From contig NZ_AP019551.1 of assembly GCF_009936215.1 (NCBI RefSeq), forward strand, positions 1,326,708 to 1,390,707: DNA of 64,000 nt, written 5' to 3'. This DNA comes from Athalassotoga saccharophila. Its GTDB lineage: Bacteria; Thermotogota; Thermotogae; Mesoaciditogales; Mesoaciditogaceae. A program made the position numbers and the translations under genes. The stretch's first letter is position 1; the number at the start of each line of letters is the position of its first letter. Below the pieces are notes generated by a model. It made no database searches. It saw nothing but the letters and a program-made list of their open reading frames with translations, and was not told the DNA's origin. This document shows, piece after piece, positions 9,483-18,329 of the stretch.

Positions 9483-11128
9483 TTCGAGAGTATATTTTGA
9501 TCGGTATAGTAAACCGTATCGATCAAATTCGAATTCGCGCCGTAATAAATTGAAATAGTGTTAATCCCGCCGAGAGATGCTGGAACGGGAAAAGTTGCCA
9601 CCAAGGACTTGTAATTCGTTGTGGAGATCACCTGCTGGATGGATCCGATCTCGTTCTCAGATATGAATGTTCCTCCCGTAATGTAGACCATAAGTTTTGC
9701 CTTTTCGGAAAGATTTTGCGGATCTCCGACAACAAACAAAGCGACATTCCTAAGCATTAAGGTACCGAAATACTTTGCGAGTTCATCCAGAGCACTTTCT
9801 TTTACGACTACCACATTTCTCACATTTTTGTTCACAGAAAGAATTTGAGAAATATCCGGAAAGAGGTACAATTTGTAATTTTGATAAACGTAATTGATCG
9901 AAAAGGGTATCATTGAACCATTTACCTTTACCACGAGATCTGGAAGATACTCTATCGATCTGTTTGCAAGATTTATTATCCTGAAATAGGCTTCTATATT
10001 CCCGTTTTCAAATCCTATTCTATCTATAATCGGAAAGATTGGATTTCCTTGAAGGGAGATTTTGTAGATCTTTACATCGTTTGAAACCGGATCAACTGTC
10101 AATAGAGTCTGACCACTTAGGTCGGCGTAAAAGACGGATTTTGAATTCTCAAGGTTAAAATTTATTCCCCCGCTTACCATCTGATTTGAGTCGAAAAACA
10201 CGATGCTGTCTCCGAGTATCGCAAAATCATATGGCAAAGGTCCAGACGGGAATGGAATAGGGCTCAATTCAGTCGAAGAGATAAGATCGAATCTTCTTAT
10301 TTCTCTATCCGTAAGATCCATCAAATAAAATATTCCAGATCGCGCATGACCGTAAGAGAAGATGTGAACCTTCTTTGAAAAAAGATCAAATCTTCTGAAG
10401 AGATCGCCGTTATTCTCAAAGACATCGACGGCATCCTTTCCATACTCCCCAACGTAAAATCTGCCAGCGCTATCTTGACAGAAGATCACTGGGAAGGAAA
10501 GATTTGAGAGGAAAATTTTTTTATCGTCGAAATTGGAAGAATAAGAATATATCGAACCATTTTCAAATGAAACGTAAAACCTGTCAAAAATTTGCGAATA
10601 AATTATGGCCGTTGGAGTTGAGTCAACGCCGAGAGAATAGACATTTTGGACTTTGGAAAACTCGATAACATTTCTATTTGCCGCGTCCAAAACGTAAAAG
10701 CCATTTTCTCTGACCGCAACTGAAACGGGAGAGTAAAATATCTCATTTCCTTTATATATGCCATAAATCGTATCATTTTTTTTCACAGAGACGATGGGTA
10801 AAAAGGCCGTAAAAGATGCAGAGATAAGTGATTTTATGAATGTGTAAGTCGGAGAAGATTTAAAGACCATAACTGCGTTATTGAGATCATTTGATGCTGA
10901 CGTTAATTTACCATCCATTAAATCAAGACGAGCCTTAAAATACCATAAATTGGCTGCGTCGGCGACATTTATGGTAGATGATAAAGACATGTTGATAAGC
11001 GAAACCGCCTCACTTATGTTGGAATTATTCCACGCATTTACCGAGGCGGAAAAATTGTTAATGTAAGATCCAAAAGCCACAAATGAAATAAAAAGAAAAA
11101 GTCCAACAAACCATTTCAAATCGATCAC
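9479..11128 (-). CDS. Secreted or membrane-anchored propeller-like protein of unknown function
   Basis: 549 residues, no family recognised with certainty. The N-terminus is a signal anchor (WFVGLFLFISFVAFGSY). Next come about 60 helical residues resembling one or two TPR units (AVSLINMSLSS..., ...ASNDLNNAVMVF), then a long beta-rich region (about 100-370) with repeated units such as FYVLDAANRNVIEFSK, FYVGEYGKDAVDVFEN and FYLMDLTDREIRRFD, which look like NHL/beta-propeller blades. The last 180 residues are a separate alpha/beta domain. The GTG start overlaps the plsY stop. Position beside a sigma factor and a membrane coiled-coil protein suggests an envelope role. Confidence 0.7.
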   Translation of the reverse strand: MIDLKWFVGLFLFISFVAFGSYINNFSASVNAWNNSNISEAVSLINMSLSSTINVADAANLWYFKARLDLMDGKLTSASNDLNNAVMVFKSSPTYTFIKSLISASFTAFLPIVSVKKNDTIYGIYKGNEIFYSPVSVAVRENGFYVLDAANRNVIEFSKVQNVYSLGVDSTPTAIIYSQIFDRFYVSFENGSIYSYSSNFDDKKIFLSNLSFPVIFCQDSAGRFYVGEYGKDAVDVFENNGDLFRRFDLFSKKVHIFSYGHARSGIFYLMDLTDREIRRFDLISSTELSPIPFPSGPLPYDFAILGDSIVFFDSNQMVSGGINFNLENSKSVFYADLSGQTLLTVDPVSNDVKIYKISLQGNPIFPIIDRIGFENGNIEAYFRIINLANRSIEYLPDLVVKVNGSMIPFSINYVYQNYKLYLFPDISQILSVNKNVRNVVVVKESALDELAKYFGTLMLRNVALFVVGDPQNLSEKAKLMVYITGGTFISENEIGSIQQVISTTNYKSLVATFPVPASLGGINTISIYYGANSNLIDTVYYTDQNILSK

Positions 11129-11727
11129 TTCTGCTTTAACATATTTATGAGATCCATCTTGTTTTCTCTTCTGTTAACAAGTCTCTTTATATTTTCATGG
11201 TGCCTGTACACGCTAAGTACAAAGAGAAAGATAAGCGCAAATCCAAAATATATCTCTCCGAAAAAGAATGAAAGCACAAGGGCAAATCCGATTCCTACCA
11301 TAGACGCAAGAGAAACGTACTTCGTTGTAAGCGTTAATATCAACCATATTACAAGAAATCCTAACGCAACGAATGGATTTACCGCCAGCATAAAACCGAG
11401 TGTTGATGCCACACCTTTGCCACCTCTGAATTTCATGTATATCGGATAATCATGACCAATTACAGCCGCCGTTCCCGAAAGCAAAACGAATGGCATGGGA
11501 AAACCCATCAAACGCGCCAGAAGAACCATAACGAAAGATTTCGCGATGTCCAAGAACATCGAGGCAAAACCAATAAGAGGTCCTGCGGCCCTTAAGGCAT
11601 TCGTCCCTCCAACATTTCCACTTCCCACCTTCCTGACGTCGACGCCTTTGAGATGGGGAAGAATGTAACTAAAAGGAATACTTCCAACAAGATAAGATAA
11701 GATTATCCAAAGTATCTCATTTATCAT
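11125..11727 (-). CDS. plsY: Acyl-phosphate:glycerol-3-phosphate acyltransferase
   Basis: Integral membrane enzyme that transfers an acyl group from acyl-phosphate to glycerol-3-phosphate, the first step of phospholipid synthesis; its acyl-phosphate supplier PlsX is encoded at about 52 kb. 200 residues. The three PlsY motifs are visible: GSIPFSYIL with VRKVGSGNVGGTNALRAAG, GHDYPIYMKFRGGKGVA, and the C-terminal YRHHENIKRLVNRRENK. Multiple hydrophobic helices span the protein. It overlaps the der stop by 11 bp. Confidence 0.96.
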   Translation of the reverse strand: MINEILWIILSYLVGSIPFSYILPHLKGVDVRKVGSGNVGGTNALRAAGPLIGFASMFLDIAKSFVMVLLARLMGFPMPFVLLSGTAAVIGHDYPIYMKFRGGKGVASTLGFMLAVNPFVALGFLVIWLILTLTTKYVSLASMVGIGFALVLSFFFGEIYFGFALIFLFVLSVYRHHENIKRLVNRRENKMDLINMLKQK

Positions 11728-13027
11728 TTTCTCTTCTCGCTTTTACGATTATTTTTAAAGGTACATTTTCGAACTCACTCACATTCCTTCTTAAAAAATT
11801 CTCGTAAGATCTTCTAACGCTTTCCGTGAAAAGTTCAGGAGAATTAACAAAGACAGAAATGGTTGGCGGAGATGTATCGACCTGAGTTGCGTAAAAGATC
11901 TTCAATTTCGATGGAATCGAATGTTCGGACGAGAATTTGAAGGATAATCCAGCTATTTTCGAGGTTGGCAATGTTGATGTGTACTGATCGTAGACTTTTA
12001 TTATCTGATCCATTAGATCGGTTATATTCCATCTATTCAGCGCAGAAACCGGCACAAAGGGACTGTATGAGACAAAGAAAAGTTCCCTTTCTACCTCTTC
12101 GATGAAGTTCTTTATTGCCAAATCCCATTTGTTCCCGACGATTATGGAAGCCTTTGAATACTTTACCACCATCGAGGCCACTTTTTTGTCCTGTTCAGTT
12201 ATGCCTTCTGAAGCGTCCACAACGATAAGAGATATATCCGAATTCATGATAGCCCTTATCGTCCTTGCACCGCTGAAAGATTCAACGCTGCCCTTTTGAA
12301 CATGAGATCTCTTTCTCAATCCCGCTGTATCTATGAAGGTGATCTGCCTATCCTTGTAATTCAAAGAGGCATCTATTGTGTCTCTTGTGGTGCCCGGTAT
12401 GGATGTGACTATAGATATAGGTTGATTTATTATCGAATTGAAAAGAGATGATTTACCGACATTTGGCTTGCCAATTATCGAAACCTTTGGGCCTGAATTC
12501 TTTATTTCGATTTTCGATTCAGGAATTGATTTTAGAATTTCTTCCTCGAGAAGATCAAAGCCTATATTGTGTTCTGCCGAAATGAAGATTGGCTCTCCCA
12601 TCGAAATGGAATATATTTCTCCGAGGTTTTTTTTGTAAGCATCGCTTTCACATTTGTTAACCACAAAAATATATTTTTTCCCGGATTTTCGAATTATCTC
12701 TGCGATTTCTATGTCTTCTTGGGTGAGATTCGACCTTCCGTCTATGACAAAGATCACTAACGTCGCTTGCGAGATCCACTTTTTAAAAGAAAGATTCATC
12801 TCAATCTCTATTTCATCGGAAGGATCCAAAAAGTAACCGGGCAGATCAACGAGACGAAAGGCTTTTCCTTCGATATTCATATCAAAAATAACCGGATCTC
12901 TGGTTAAGCCTTCGTAATCGGCAACCAGAGATCTTCTAAATCCGACAAGTCTGTTGAATATACTTGATTTACCAGCATTTTTTCTGCCCGCAATCACAAT
13001 AGCGGGCAGATCAAAATCACTTTTCAC
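11717..13027 (-). CDS. der: Ribosome-assembly GTPase Der (EngA)
   Basis: Double-GTPase needed for 50S subunit maturation, 436 residues. The first G domain has a slightly unusual P-loop (GRKNAGKSS where GRPNVGKS is common) with LVNKCES-like NKxD; the second has GKPNVGKSS, DTAGLRKRS and GNKWD. A C-terminal KH-like domain follows. The GTG start at 13027 overlaps the S1-protein stop by 11 bp, indicating coupling of two ribosome-related genes, as in other Thermotogae. Confidence 0.97.
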   Translation of the reverse strand: MKSDFDLPAIVIAGRKNAGKSSIFNRLVGFRRSLVADYEGLTRDPVIFDMNIEGKAFRLVDLPGYFLDPSDEIEIEMNLSFKKWISQATLVIFVIDGRSNLTQEDIEIAEIIRKSGKKYIFVVNKCESDAYKKNLGEIYSISMGEPIFISAEHNIGFDLLEEEILKSIPESKIEIKNSGPKVSIIGKPNVGKSSLFNSIINQPISIVTSIPGTTRDTIDASLNYKDRQITFIDTAGLRKRSHVQKGSVESFSGARTIRAIMNSDISLIVVDASEGITEQDKKVASMVVKYSKASIIVGNKWDLAIKNFIEEVERELFFVSYSPFVPVSALNRWNITDLMDQIIKVYDQYTSTLPTSKIAGLSFKFSSEHSIPSKLKIFYATQVDTSPPTISVFVNSPELFTESVRRSYENFLRRNVSEFENVPLKIIVKARRENDK

Positions 13028-14693
13028 CTTTTCGATTCACCAATTCCTCTATAGTTGTTCTCATAGGTCCCTGATTGAAGTTAGCCTCTTCTTTATGATC
13101 CTCTTTCTTGGAATTGTCGGGCAAATCTTTTATGGTTACGACCATATCCCTCTCGTCCAAATCGGGATTGTAAGAGACCTTGTGAACCTTTGCCTTGAAA
13201 AGATCTCCCACCTTTATGCCATCGTAAAATTGAGATTTGGGCAAAAATCCTTCCACGTTGTAATTTACAATTCTTAAAATGGCTCCAGAATTCTTCAAAT
13301 TGACCACTTCACAGTCAACTGGGGTACCTATTTTAACTGTCTTTGAAAGTTCTTCCCACGGATCCTTTAAAAGCCTCTTAACGCTTAATTTCATTCTTCT
13401 TTTTTCAGGACTTATGTCGAGAATCTTTACCTCAACTTCCTGATTTTTCCTGAAAAGGTCAGATGGATTTTTCACGAAATTCCACGACAATTCTGAAACG
13501 TGTGCAAATCCGGATATCTCATCTTCTATACCAAGAATTACTCCTGTGTCCAAGACCTTTTCTACCTTTGCCTTTACCGTGTCACCAACATGGTATTTCT
13601 CTTCTATGTTGTTCCATGGATCTCCCTTTACATCTTTCACGCTGAAAGAGATCCTTCTCTTGTTTTTATCTATCTCGGTAACCTCAACTTTTATCTGATC
13701 ATTTTCGTGGAAGTAATCCCTTAGATTCCTCTTGGTATTTCCCCAGAAAATATTCTCAGCCCTTACAAGTCCTTTTATTCCATCGCCAATTTTGACAAAG
13801 ATTCCATACGGCGCTATACCGGTAACGGTAGCATCTACAATGCTTCCAACCGGGTATTTCTCTTCGATCCTTTCCCACGGATCTTCTGTGAGTCTCTTGA
13901 CACTGACAGACATTTTTTTGTTTTGAACGTCTTTTGATATCACTATTCCTTCAACCTTTTCACCAATTTTGAATTTTTCTTTTAAATTAAGATTTCTGTC
14001 CCAACTTATCTCACTTCGCGGAATAAGTGCGATCATCGGACCGACGTCTATAAAGACTCCAAAGTTCGTTATATCCTTGACGACACCCTTTATTTTTTCT
14101 CCAACATTGACAGATTGGAGGAACTTTTCGACTTCTTTATTGACAAGCGTATCCATTGATAGCACTATGTTGTTGCCGTTGTTCCTTTCTTCGAAATTTA
14201 TAACTTCAAATTCGAATTCTTTTTTAAGAAGTTCATCGTTTGAAATGTTGTTAAGGTATGAGGCCTGAGATCCGGGCAAAAAGGCCGAAACGGCGCCTTG
14301 GATTTCTACCGTGTATCCTCCTCTTACCTTTTTTATTATATGGCCTTTTATAGGTCTCTTTTCTTCCATACTCTTTTTTATCTCTTCAAGGATCTTTGGC
14401 ACAAGGTATCTTCTTTCCGAAAGATATGTACGGGCCCCTTCCTCTTCCCCTCTATAATTTATAACGACAGCATCTATAATGTCACCGGATTTGTAATCCT
14501 GGGGTTCTTTGACAAGTTCCTTCTTTGTTATAATGCCTTCCGTTTTCGCACCGAGATCGACTATAACGTATTCAGTCCCGGAACTTACAACCGTACATTT
14601 TCTGATCTCTCCAACTGTAGGCATTCCAAGGTTCTCATTCTCGAGATACTCCTCAAATTCGTTCTTACCGTTTATCGCTTCGCCGTTTTCCAT
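13017..14693 (-). CDS. rpsA: S1 RNA-binding domain protein (ribosomal protein S1 homologue)
   Basis: 558 residues made of about six S1 (OB-fold) repeats; repeats 3-5 each end in the same type of linker (VKRLTEDPWERIEEKYPVG, VKDVKGDPWNNIEEKYHVG, VKRLLKDPWEELSKTVKIG). Expected to bind mRNA on the 30S subunit. A C-terminal acidic/basic tail follows. The ATG at 14693 has only GGGGT close by; a much stronger ribosome site lies further upstream beyond a small hairpin. Neighbours are ispH upstream and der downstream. S1 length and repeat number match bacterial RpsA. Confidence 0.9.
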   Translation of the reverse strand: MENGEAINGKNEFEEYLENENLGMPTVGEIRKCTVVSSGTEYVIVDLGAKTEGIITKKELVKEPQDYKSGDIIDAVVINYRGEEEGARTYLSERRYLVPKILEEIKKSMEEKRPIKGHIIKKVRGGYTVEIQGAVSAFLPGSQASYLNNISNDELLKKEFEFEVINFEERNNGNNIVLSMDTLVNKEVEKFLQSVNVGEKIKGVVKDITNFGVFIDVGPMIALIPRSEISWDRNLNLKEKFKIGEKVEGIVISKDVQNKKMSVSVKRLTEDPWERIEEKYPVGSIVDATVTGIAPYGIFVKIGDGIKGLVRAENIFWGNTKRNLRDYFHENDQIKVEVTEIDKNKRRISFSVKDVKGDPWNNIEEKYHVGDTVKAKVEKVLDTGVILGIEDEISGFAHVSELSWNFVKNPSDLFRKNQEVEVKILDISPEKRRMKLSVKRLLKDPWEELSKTVKIGTPVDCEVVNLKNSGAILRIVNYNVEGFLPKSQFYDGIKVGDLFKAKVHKVSYNPDLDERDMVVTIKDLPDNSKKEDHKEEANFNQGPMRTTIEELVNRKGEK

Positions 14694-14722
14694 GATTTTA
14701 CCCCGAAGGGCACACCTCCTTT
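14694..14722 (-). promoter_or_regulatory. Hairpin-separated ribosome binding site of the S1 gene
   Basis: On the minus strand a near-perfect Shine-Dalgarno AAAGGAGGT (14714-14722) lies about 20 nt before the S1 ATG, too far for normal use. Between them is a CCC-TTCG-GGG tetraloop hairpin (14701-14710 region) that could bring the two together. A GTG directly after the strong site opens an out-of-frame 13-codon reading frame that overlaps the S1 start. Confidence 0.45.
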
Positions 14723-14728
14723 AAATTT

Positions 14729-15571
14729 TCAAAACGTCCTCAACTTCTCAACTATTTCGTCTACGATTCTTCTCGGAGTTGAGGTTCCACTGCATATTCC
14801 GACACTTTTGACAGATTTAAACCACTCTGTTCTTAGATCGTCCGCATTTAGGATAAGATAAGTCCTTTCATTCAGATTTTTGGCAATGTTAAACAATTTC
14901 TTCGTGTTAGAACTTTTACTTCCACCGACTACAAGACATACGTCACGAGATCGCGCTAACTCTTCCACCTCCCTTTCTCTTTGATAGGTAACCTTACAAA
15001 TTGTGTTTTCTACCATCACAATGGATAATTCGTCCATATTTTCGGATATTTGCTTTACCACTTCTTTAAATCCGTTCATATCCATTGTAGTCTGGGAAAA
15101 GATCGCTATCTTTTTTGTTGAATAAGATATTTTGTCCGGTGAATCAAATACCTTTATTCCATTCACTATACTTGTAAGGTATGTAACCTCGTCATGATGT
15201 TCATGACCGTAGAGCAATATTTCAAACCCATCATCATGAGCCTTTTTGATCGAATCGGCAACGGAAGAGACTACCGGACATGTGGCATTCACAACCCGCT
15301 TTGCTTTGGAGAGAAGTTTTTTCATTTGATCTACTGGAATACCGTGTGCCCTTACGATGACGACCGAAGAAGAAAGATCTGGCCATTCGGAATCGAGTTT
15401 CAAAGTTCTAAGACCCATCCTTTCGAGTTTTCTCATTTCCTCTTCATTGTGAATGAGATCGCCCGTTACATAGACATTTTCGCCTTTATTCAAAAATTCT
15501 TCGGTTATTTTTACCGCTTTGTCAACTCCAAAGCAAAATCCTATTTCATTTGCGACTGTTATCTCTAACAC
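14729..15571 (-). CDS. ispH: 4-hydroxy-3-methylbut-2-enyl diphosphate reductase
   Basis: Last enzyme of the non-mevalonate isoprenoid pathway, producing IPP and DMAPP with a [4Fe-4S] cluster. 280 residues. The three cluster cysteines are in GFCFGVDKAV (near residue 13), VNATCPVVSS and GICSGTSTP. The GTG start at 15571 overlaps the cmk stop by 26 bp. In Thermotogae this gene is followed by the S1-domain gene, as here. Confidence 0.97.
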   Translation of the reverse strand: MLEITVANEIGFCFGVDKAVKITEEFLNKGENVYVTGDLIHNEEEMRKLERMGLRTLKLDSEWPDLSSSVVIVRAHGIPVDQMKKLLSKAKRVVNATCPVVSSVADSIKKAHDDGFEILLYGHEHHDEVTYLTSIVNGIKVFDSPDKISYSTKKIAIFSQTTMDMNGFKEVVKQISENMDELSIVMVENTICKVTYQREREVEELARSRDVCLVVGGSKSSNTKKLFNIAKNLNERTYLILNADDLRTEWFKSVKSVGICSGTSTPRRIVDEIVEKLRTF

Positions 15572-16220
15572 TCTTCATCCTCTCGGTGTAAATCGAATAA
15601 ATTTTATTTACCACCTCTTCAAGATCAAGACCGTCAGTTGTTATAACTATGGCATCATCTGCGGCTTTGAGTGGAGAGATAGTTCTTGAAGAATCTATAT
15701 AATCCCTCTCTTTTATCTCATCTATTATATCCTCAAAATTCGCCTTTATTCCCTTTGATATGAGTTCTTTATACCTTCTTCTCGCCCTCTCTTCAATCGA
15801 TGCCGTAAGGAAGATCTTCAAAAAAGCGTCTGGCAATACAACGGTGCCTATGTCTCTTCCTTCAACAACGAAATTCGCGTCTTTTACTATCTCTCTACTT
15901 TTTCTCGTTACGATCTCCCTTATCTCTGGAATTTCGGCAACCTTCGAAACTACACGTCCTACTTCCAAGGTTCTCAATTCATTATTGAAACTCTTTCCAT
16001 CGACTATTACGGAATCGTCCACGACAGAAAAATTTTTTCCCTTTATGAATTCAAAGAATTCTTTAGAAAATTCTGGTTGGCCCTTTTGAATCCAGAAAAA
16101 AGAAATCACCCTGTATATATTTCCTGTGTTAAGATATCCAAATCCAAGTCTTTTGGCAAGTTCACTCGCAACTGAACTTTTCCCGGACCCTGCGGGACCG
16201 TCTATTGCTATGTATATCAT
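15546..16220 (-). CDS. cmk: Cytidylate kinase
   Basis: Phosphorylates CMP and dCMP; 224 residues. P-loop GPAGSGKSS at residues 8-16, the GYLNTGNIYR nucleotide-binding segment, and the VVEGRDIGTVVLPDA motif are all present, followed by the LID-region arginines (RARRRYKEL). It overlaps the STAS gene by 4 bp and ispH by 26 bp, in the centre of the long minus-strand operon. Confidence 0.97.
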   Translation of the reverse strand: MIYIAIDGPAGSGKSSVASELAKRLGFGYLNTGNIYRVISFFWIQKGQPEFSKEFFEFIKGKNFSVVDDSVIVDGKSFNNELRTLEVGRVVSKVAEIPEIREIVTRKSREIVKDANFVVEGRDIGTVVLPDAFLKIFLTASIEERARRRYKELISKGIKANFEDIIDEIKERDYIDSSRTISPLKAADDAIVITTDGLDLEEVVNKIYSIYTERMKSVRDNSRK

Positions 16221-16555
16221 ACAGATGCTTCTTCGTACGTATCGAATATCTTGAATACCATGTTCAATCTCGTGAGTTCGAATATCTTTTTGACATTCGA
16301 TCTCATTCCGAAAAATCTCAATTCTTTTGAACCTTCAGATGCCCTTTTAAGCAAAGAAACTAATGCACCCAACCCTGCACTGTCTATGTACGAAAGGCCG
16401 GTCATATCCATTAGAATTATCTTCTCGTCACCGTTTAAGGCTTCATCTATCATACGTTTTTTGAAATCTATTGATTGATAGGCGTCGAGTTCTCCTTTCA
16501 TTTTAACAAGAACTGTTTTTCCGTTCTTTGTCATTTCTATAGAAAAATCATTCAT
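16217..16555 (-). CDS. STAS-domain anti-sigma factor antagonist
   Basis: 112 residues, a single STAS domain of the SpoIIAA/RsbV type. The phosphoacceptor serine lies in SYIDSAGLGALVSLLKRA, as in partner-switching anti-anti-sigma factors. No cognate kinase (RsbW/SpoIIAB) gene is found in the window, although a SigH-like sigma factor is encoded later in the same operon. The gene order aspS-STAS-cmk matches what I recall of T. maritima TM1441-TM1443. Overlaps both neighbours by 4 bp. Confidence 0.92.
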   Translation of the reverse strand: MNDFSIEMTKNGKTVLVKMKGELDAYQSIDFKKRMIDEALNGDEKIILMDMTGLSYIDSAGLGALVSLLKRASEGSKELRFFGMRSNVKKIFELTRLNMVFKIFDTYEEASV

Positions 16556-18270
16556 GAATTTCCCTCCAATCTTATTCCCAATTCTTTTAACTGCTCTTCG
16601 GTAACCTCTGAAGGTGTATCCATCATGAGATCGGTACCGCTTGTGGTTTTTGGAAAGGCTATTACTTCTCTTAGAGAAGGAGCACCAACCATTATTGAAA
16701 CGAGTCTGTCAACTCCTATTGCAAATCCTGCATGCGGTGGGGCACCATACTCGAATGCTTCGAGAAAGAATCCAAAACGTCTCTTTGCTTCTTCTTCACT
16801 TATTCCTATTAACTTAAAAATCTTTTCCTGCAAAGATCTCGTGTGAATCCTCACGCTTCCACTGCCCATTTCCCATCCATTTATCACAAGATCGTATGAA
16901 TGTGCCCTTATTTTAGACAGATCCTCATTTGCGAGATCTTCAAGGTACGGCATCGTGAATGGATGGTGCTGGGCCTGAAATCTTTTCTCCTCTTCGTTCC
17001 ACTCGAACATTGGAAATTCATTTATCCACAAAACTTTAAACGTTCTATCTGGAATTATTTTTATTTTGTTTGCTATGTCTATTCTCACTTTTCCGAGAAA
17101 TGAATTGAGATTATTTTGCTGTCCGGTACAGATTAGAACACTTTCTCCGGCTTTAACACCCAAATCAGTGTTTGTCAGTAATTTTCCTATACTTCCCGTG
17201 AATTTACCATCGGAAAATTTGGCCCATCCCAATCTTAAATTAAAAGATTTCGCGCTTTCTGCGTATCCATCAAGTTCTTTTCTCGAAAGTACCTCATTTG
17301 GAGGTACGACTATCATTTTCACTTCTTCTTCTTCTGAAGGCTTTAGAAAGCCTAAATTTCGAACGAAGATCTGATCTGTAAGATTTTTCATTTCCATTCC
17401 AAATCTCAAATCTGGCTTGTCCGATCCGTAAAGTTCCATCGCATCGCTGTATTTCATAGAAGGTACATTGCCTATGTCTATGCCAAGAGTTTCCTTGAAA
17501 AGGTACTTTACGAGATCTCCTATAACCTTTTGAACATCTTCTTGATCCACAAAAGACATTTCAACGTCTATCTGTGTAAATTCCGGCTGCCTATCAGCCC
17601 TGAGGTCCTCGTCTCTAAAACATCTTGCTATCTGGTAATACCTGTCAAATCCAGCGATCATCAAGAGTTGTTTGAAGATCTGTGGAGATTGAGGGAGAGC
17701 GTAAAAAGTTCCTTTCTTTATTCGCGATGGTACTATGAAATTCCTTGCCCCTTCTGGAGTGGATTTCATAAGATAAGGAGTTTCTATCTCGACGAAATCC
17801 AAAGAGTTAAAGTACTCTCTCGTCTTCTGCATCAATTTGTGACGGAATATCAAATTTGACTGCAGGCTTTTTCTTCTTAGGTCCAAATACCTGTATTTAA
17901 GCCTTATATCCTCGTTTCCTTCCTCACGGTTTATGTAGATGGGAGGTGTTTTGGACTCTGCGAGGATCTCTAAATCCGTTGCGAGGATCTCTAAATCCCC
18001 ACTTGCAAGGTCTGCATTTTTTGCCTCACGAGGCCTTTCTCTTAATATTCCCTTTACACCTACAACATATTCTGCAGAAAGTTTTTTTGCGATCTCGTAA
18101 GTTGGGCTTTCCGGTTCAAATAAAACCTGTACTATGCCGTACCTGTCCCTTACCCAAACAAAGATAATTCCTCCAAGATTCCTTATCCTATCAACCCATC
18201 CATTCACTATAACCTCTTTCCCGATTAAAGAATTGTTTAATTCATGAATTCTGTGGGTCCTTTTTAACAT
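16552..18270 (-). CDS. aspS: Aspartyl-tRNA synthetase
   Basis: Class II synthetase of bacterial type, 572 residues. N-terminal OB-fold anticodon-binding domain (HELNNSLIGKEVIVNGWVDRIR), motif 2 region (QIARCFRDEDLRADRQPEFTQIDVE), the bacterial GAD insertion in the middle, and motif 3 (GFAIGVDRLVSIMVG). It is the first gene of the long operon, with an extended -10 promoter upstream. A short near-repeat (DLEILAT / DLEILAE) lies near residues 97-110. Whether the enzyme is discriminating or also charges tRNA-Asn cannot be told from motifs alone. Confidence 0.97.
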   Translation of the reverse strand: MLKRTHRIHELNNSLIGKEVIVNGWVDRIRNLGGIIFVWVRDRYGIVQVLFEPESPTYEIAKKLSAEYVVGVKGILRERPREAKNADLASGDLEILATDLEILAESKTPPIYINREEGNEDIRLKYRYLDLRRKSLQSNLIFRHKLMQKTREYFNSLDFVEIETPYLMKSTPEGARNFIVPSRIKKGTFYALPQSPQIFKQLLMIAGFDRYYQIARCFRDEDLRADRQPEFTQIDVEMSFVDQEDVQKVIGDLVKYLFKETLGIDIGNVPSMKYSDAMELYGSDKPDLRFGMEMKNLTDQIFVRNLGFLKPSEEEEVKMIVVPPNEVLSRKELDGYAESAKSFNLRLGWAKFSDGKFTGSIGKLLTNTDLGVKAGESVLICTGQQNNLNSFLGKVRIDIANKIKIIPDRTFKVLWINEFPMFEWNEEEKRFQAQHHPFTMPYLEDLANEDLSKIRAHSYDLVINGWEMGSGSVRIHTRSLQEKIFKLIGISEEEAKRRFGFFLEAFEYGAPPHAGFAIGVDRLVSIMVGAPSLREVIAFPKTTSGTDLMMDTPSEVTEEQLKELGIRLEGNS

Positions 18271-18302
18271 GTAAAAGATTCTCCCTTCAACTTTTTCAAA
18301 AG

Positions 18303-18311
18303 ATTATACCA
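18303..18311 (-). promoter_or_regulatory. Extended -10 promoter of the aspS operon
   Basis: Minus-strand TGGTATAAT lies about 33 bp before the aspS ATG, in the 59-bp gap after the MFS gene. No good -35 is visible at 16-18 bp, in line with an extended -10 promoter. Confidence 0.6.
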
Positions 18312-18329
18312 TAAAAAATATTGTACATT

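Noticed and set aside
17960-17998. Direct 18-bp repeat, 21 bp apart, inside aspS (codes DLEILAT/DLEILAE)
   Set aside because: It looks like a tandem duplication, but the protein has the normal spacing between the conserved Gly and KTPP of bacterial AspRS, so nothing was inserted. Natural similarity of two beta-strands or local gene conversion explains it.
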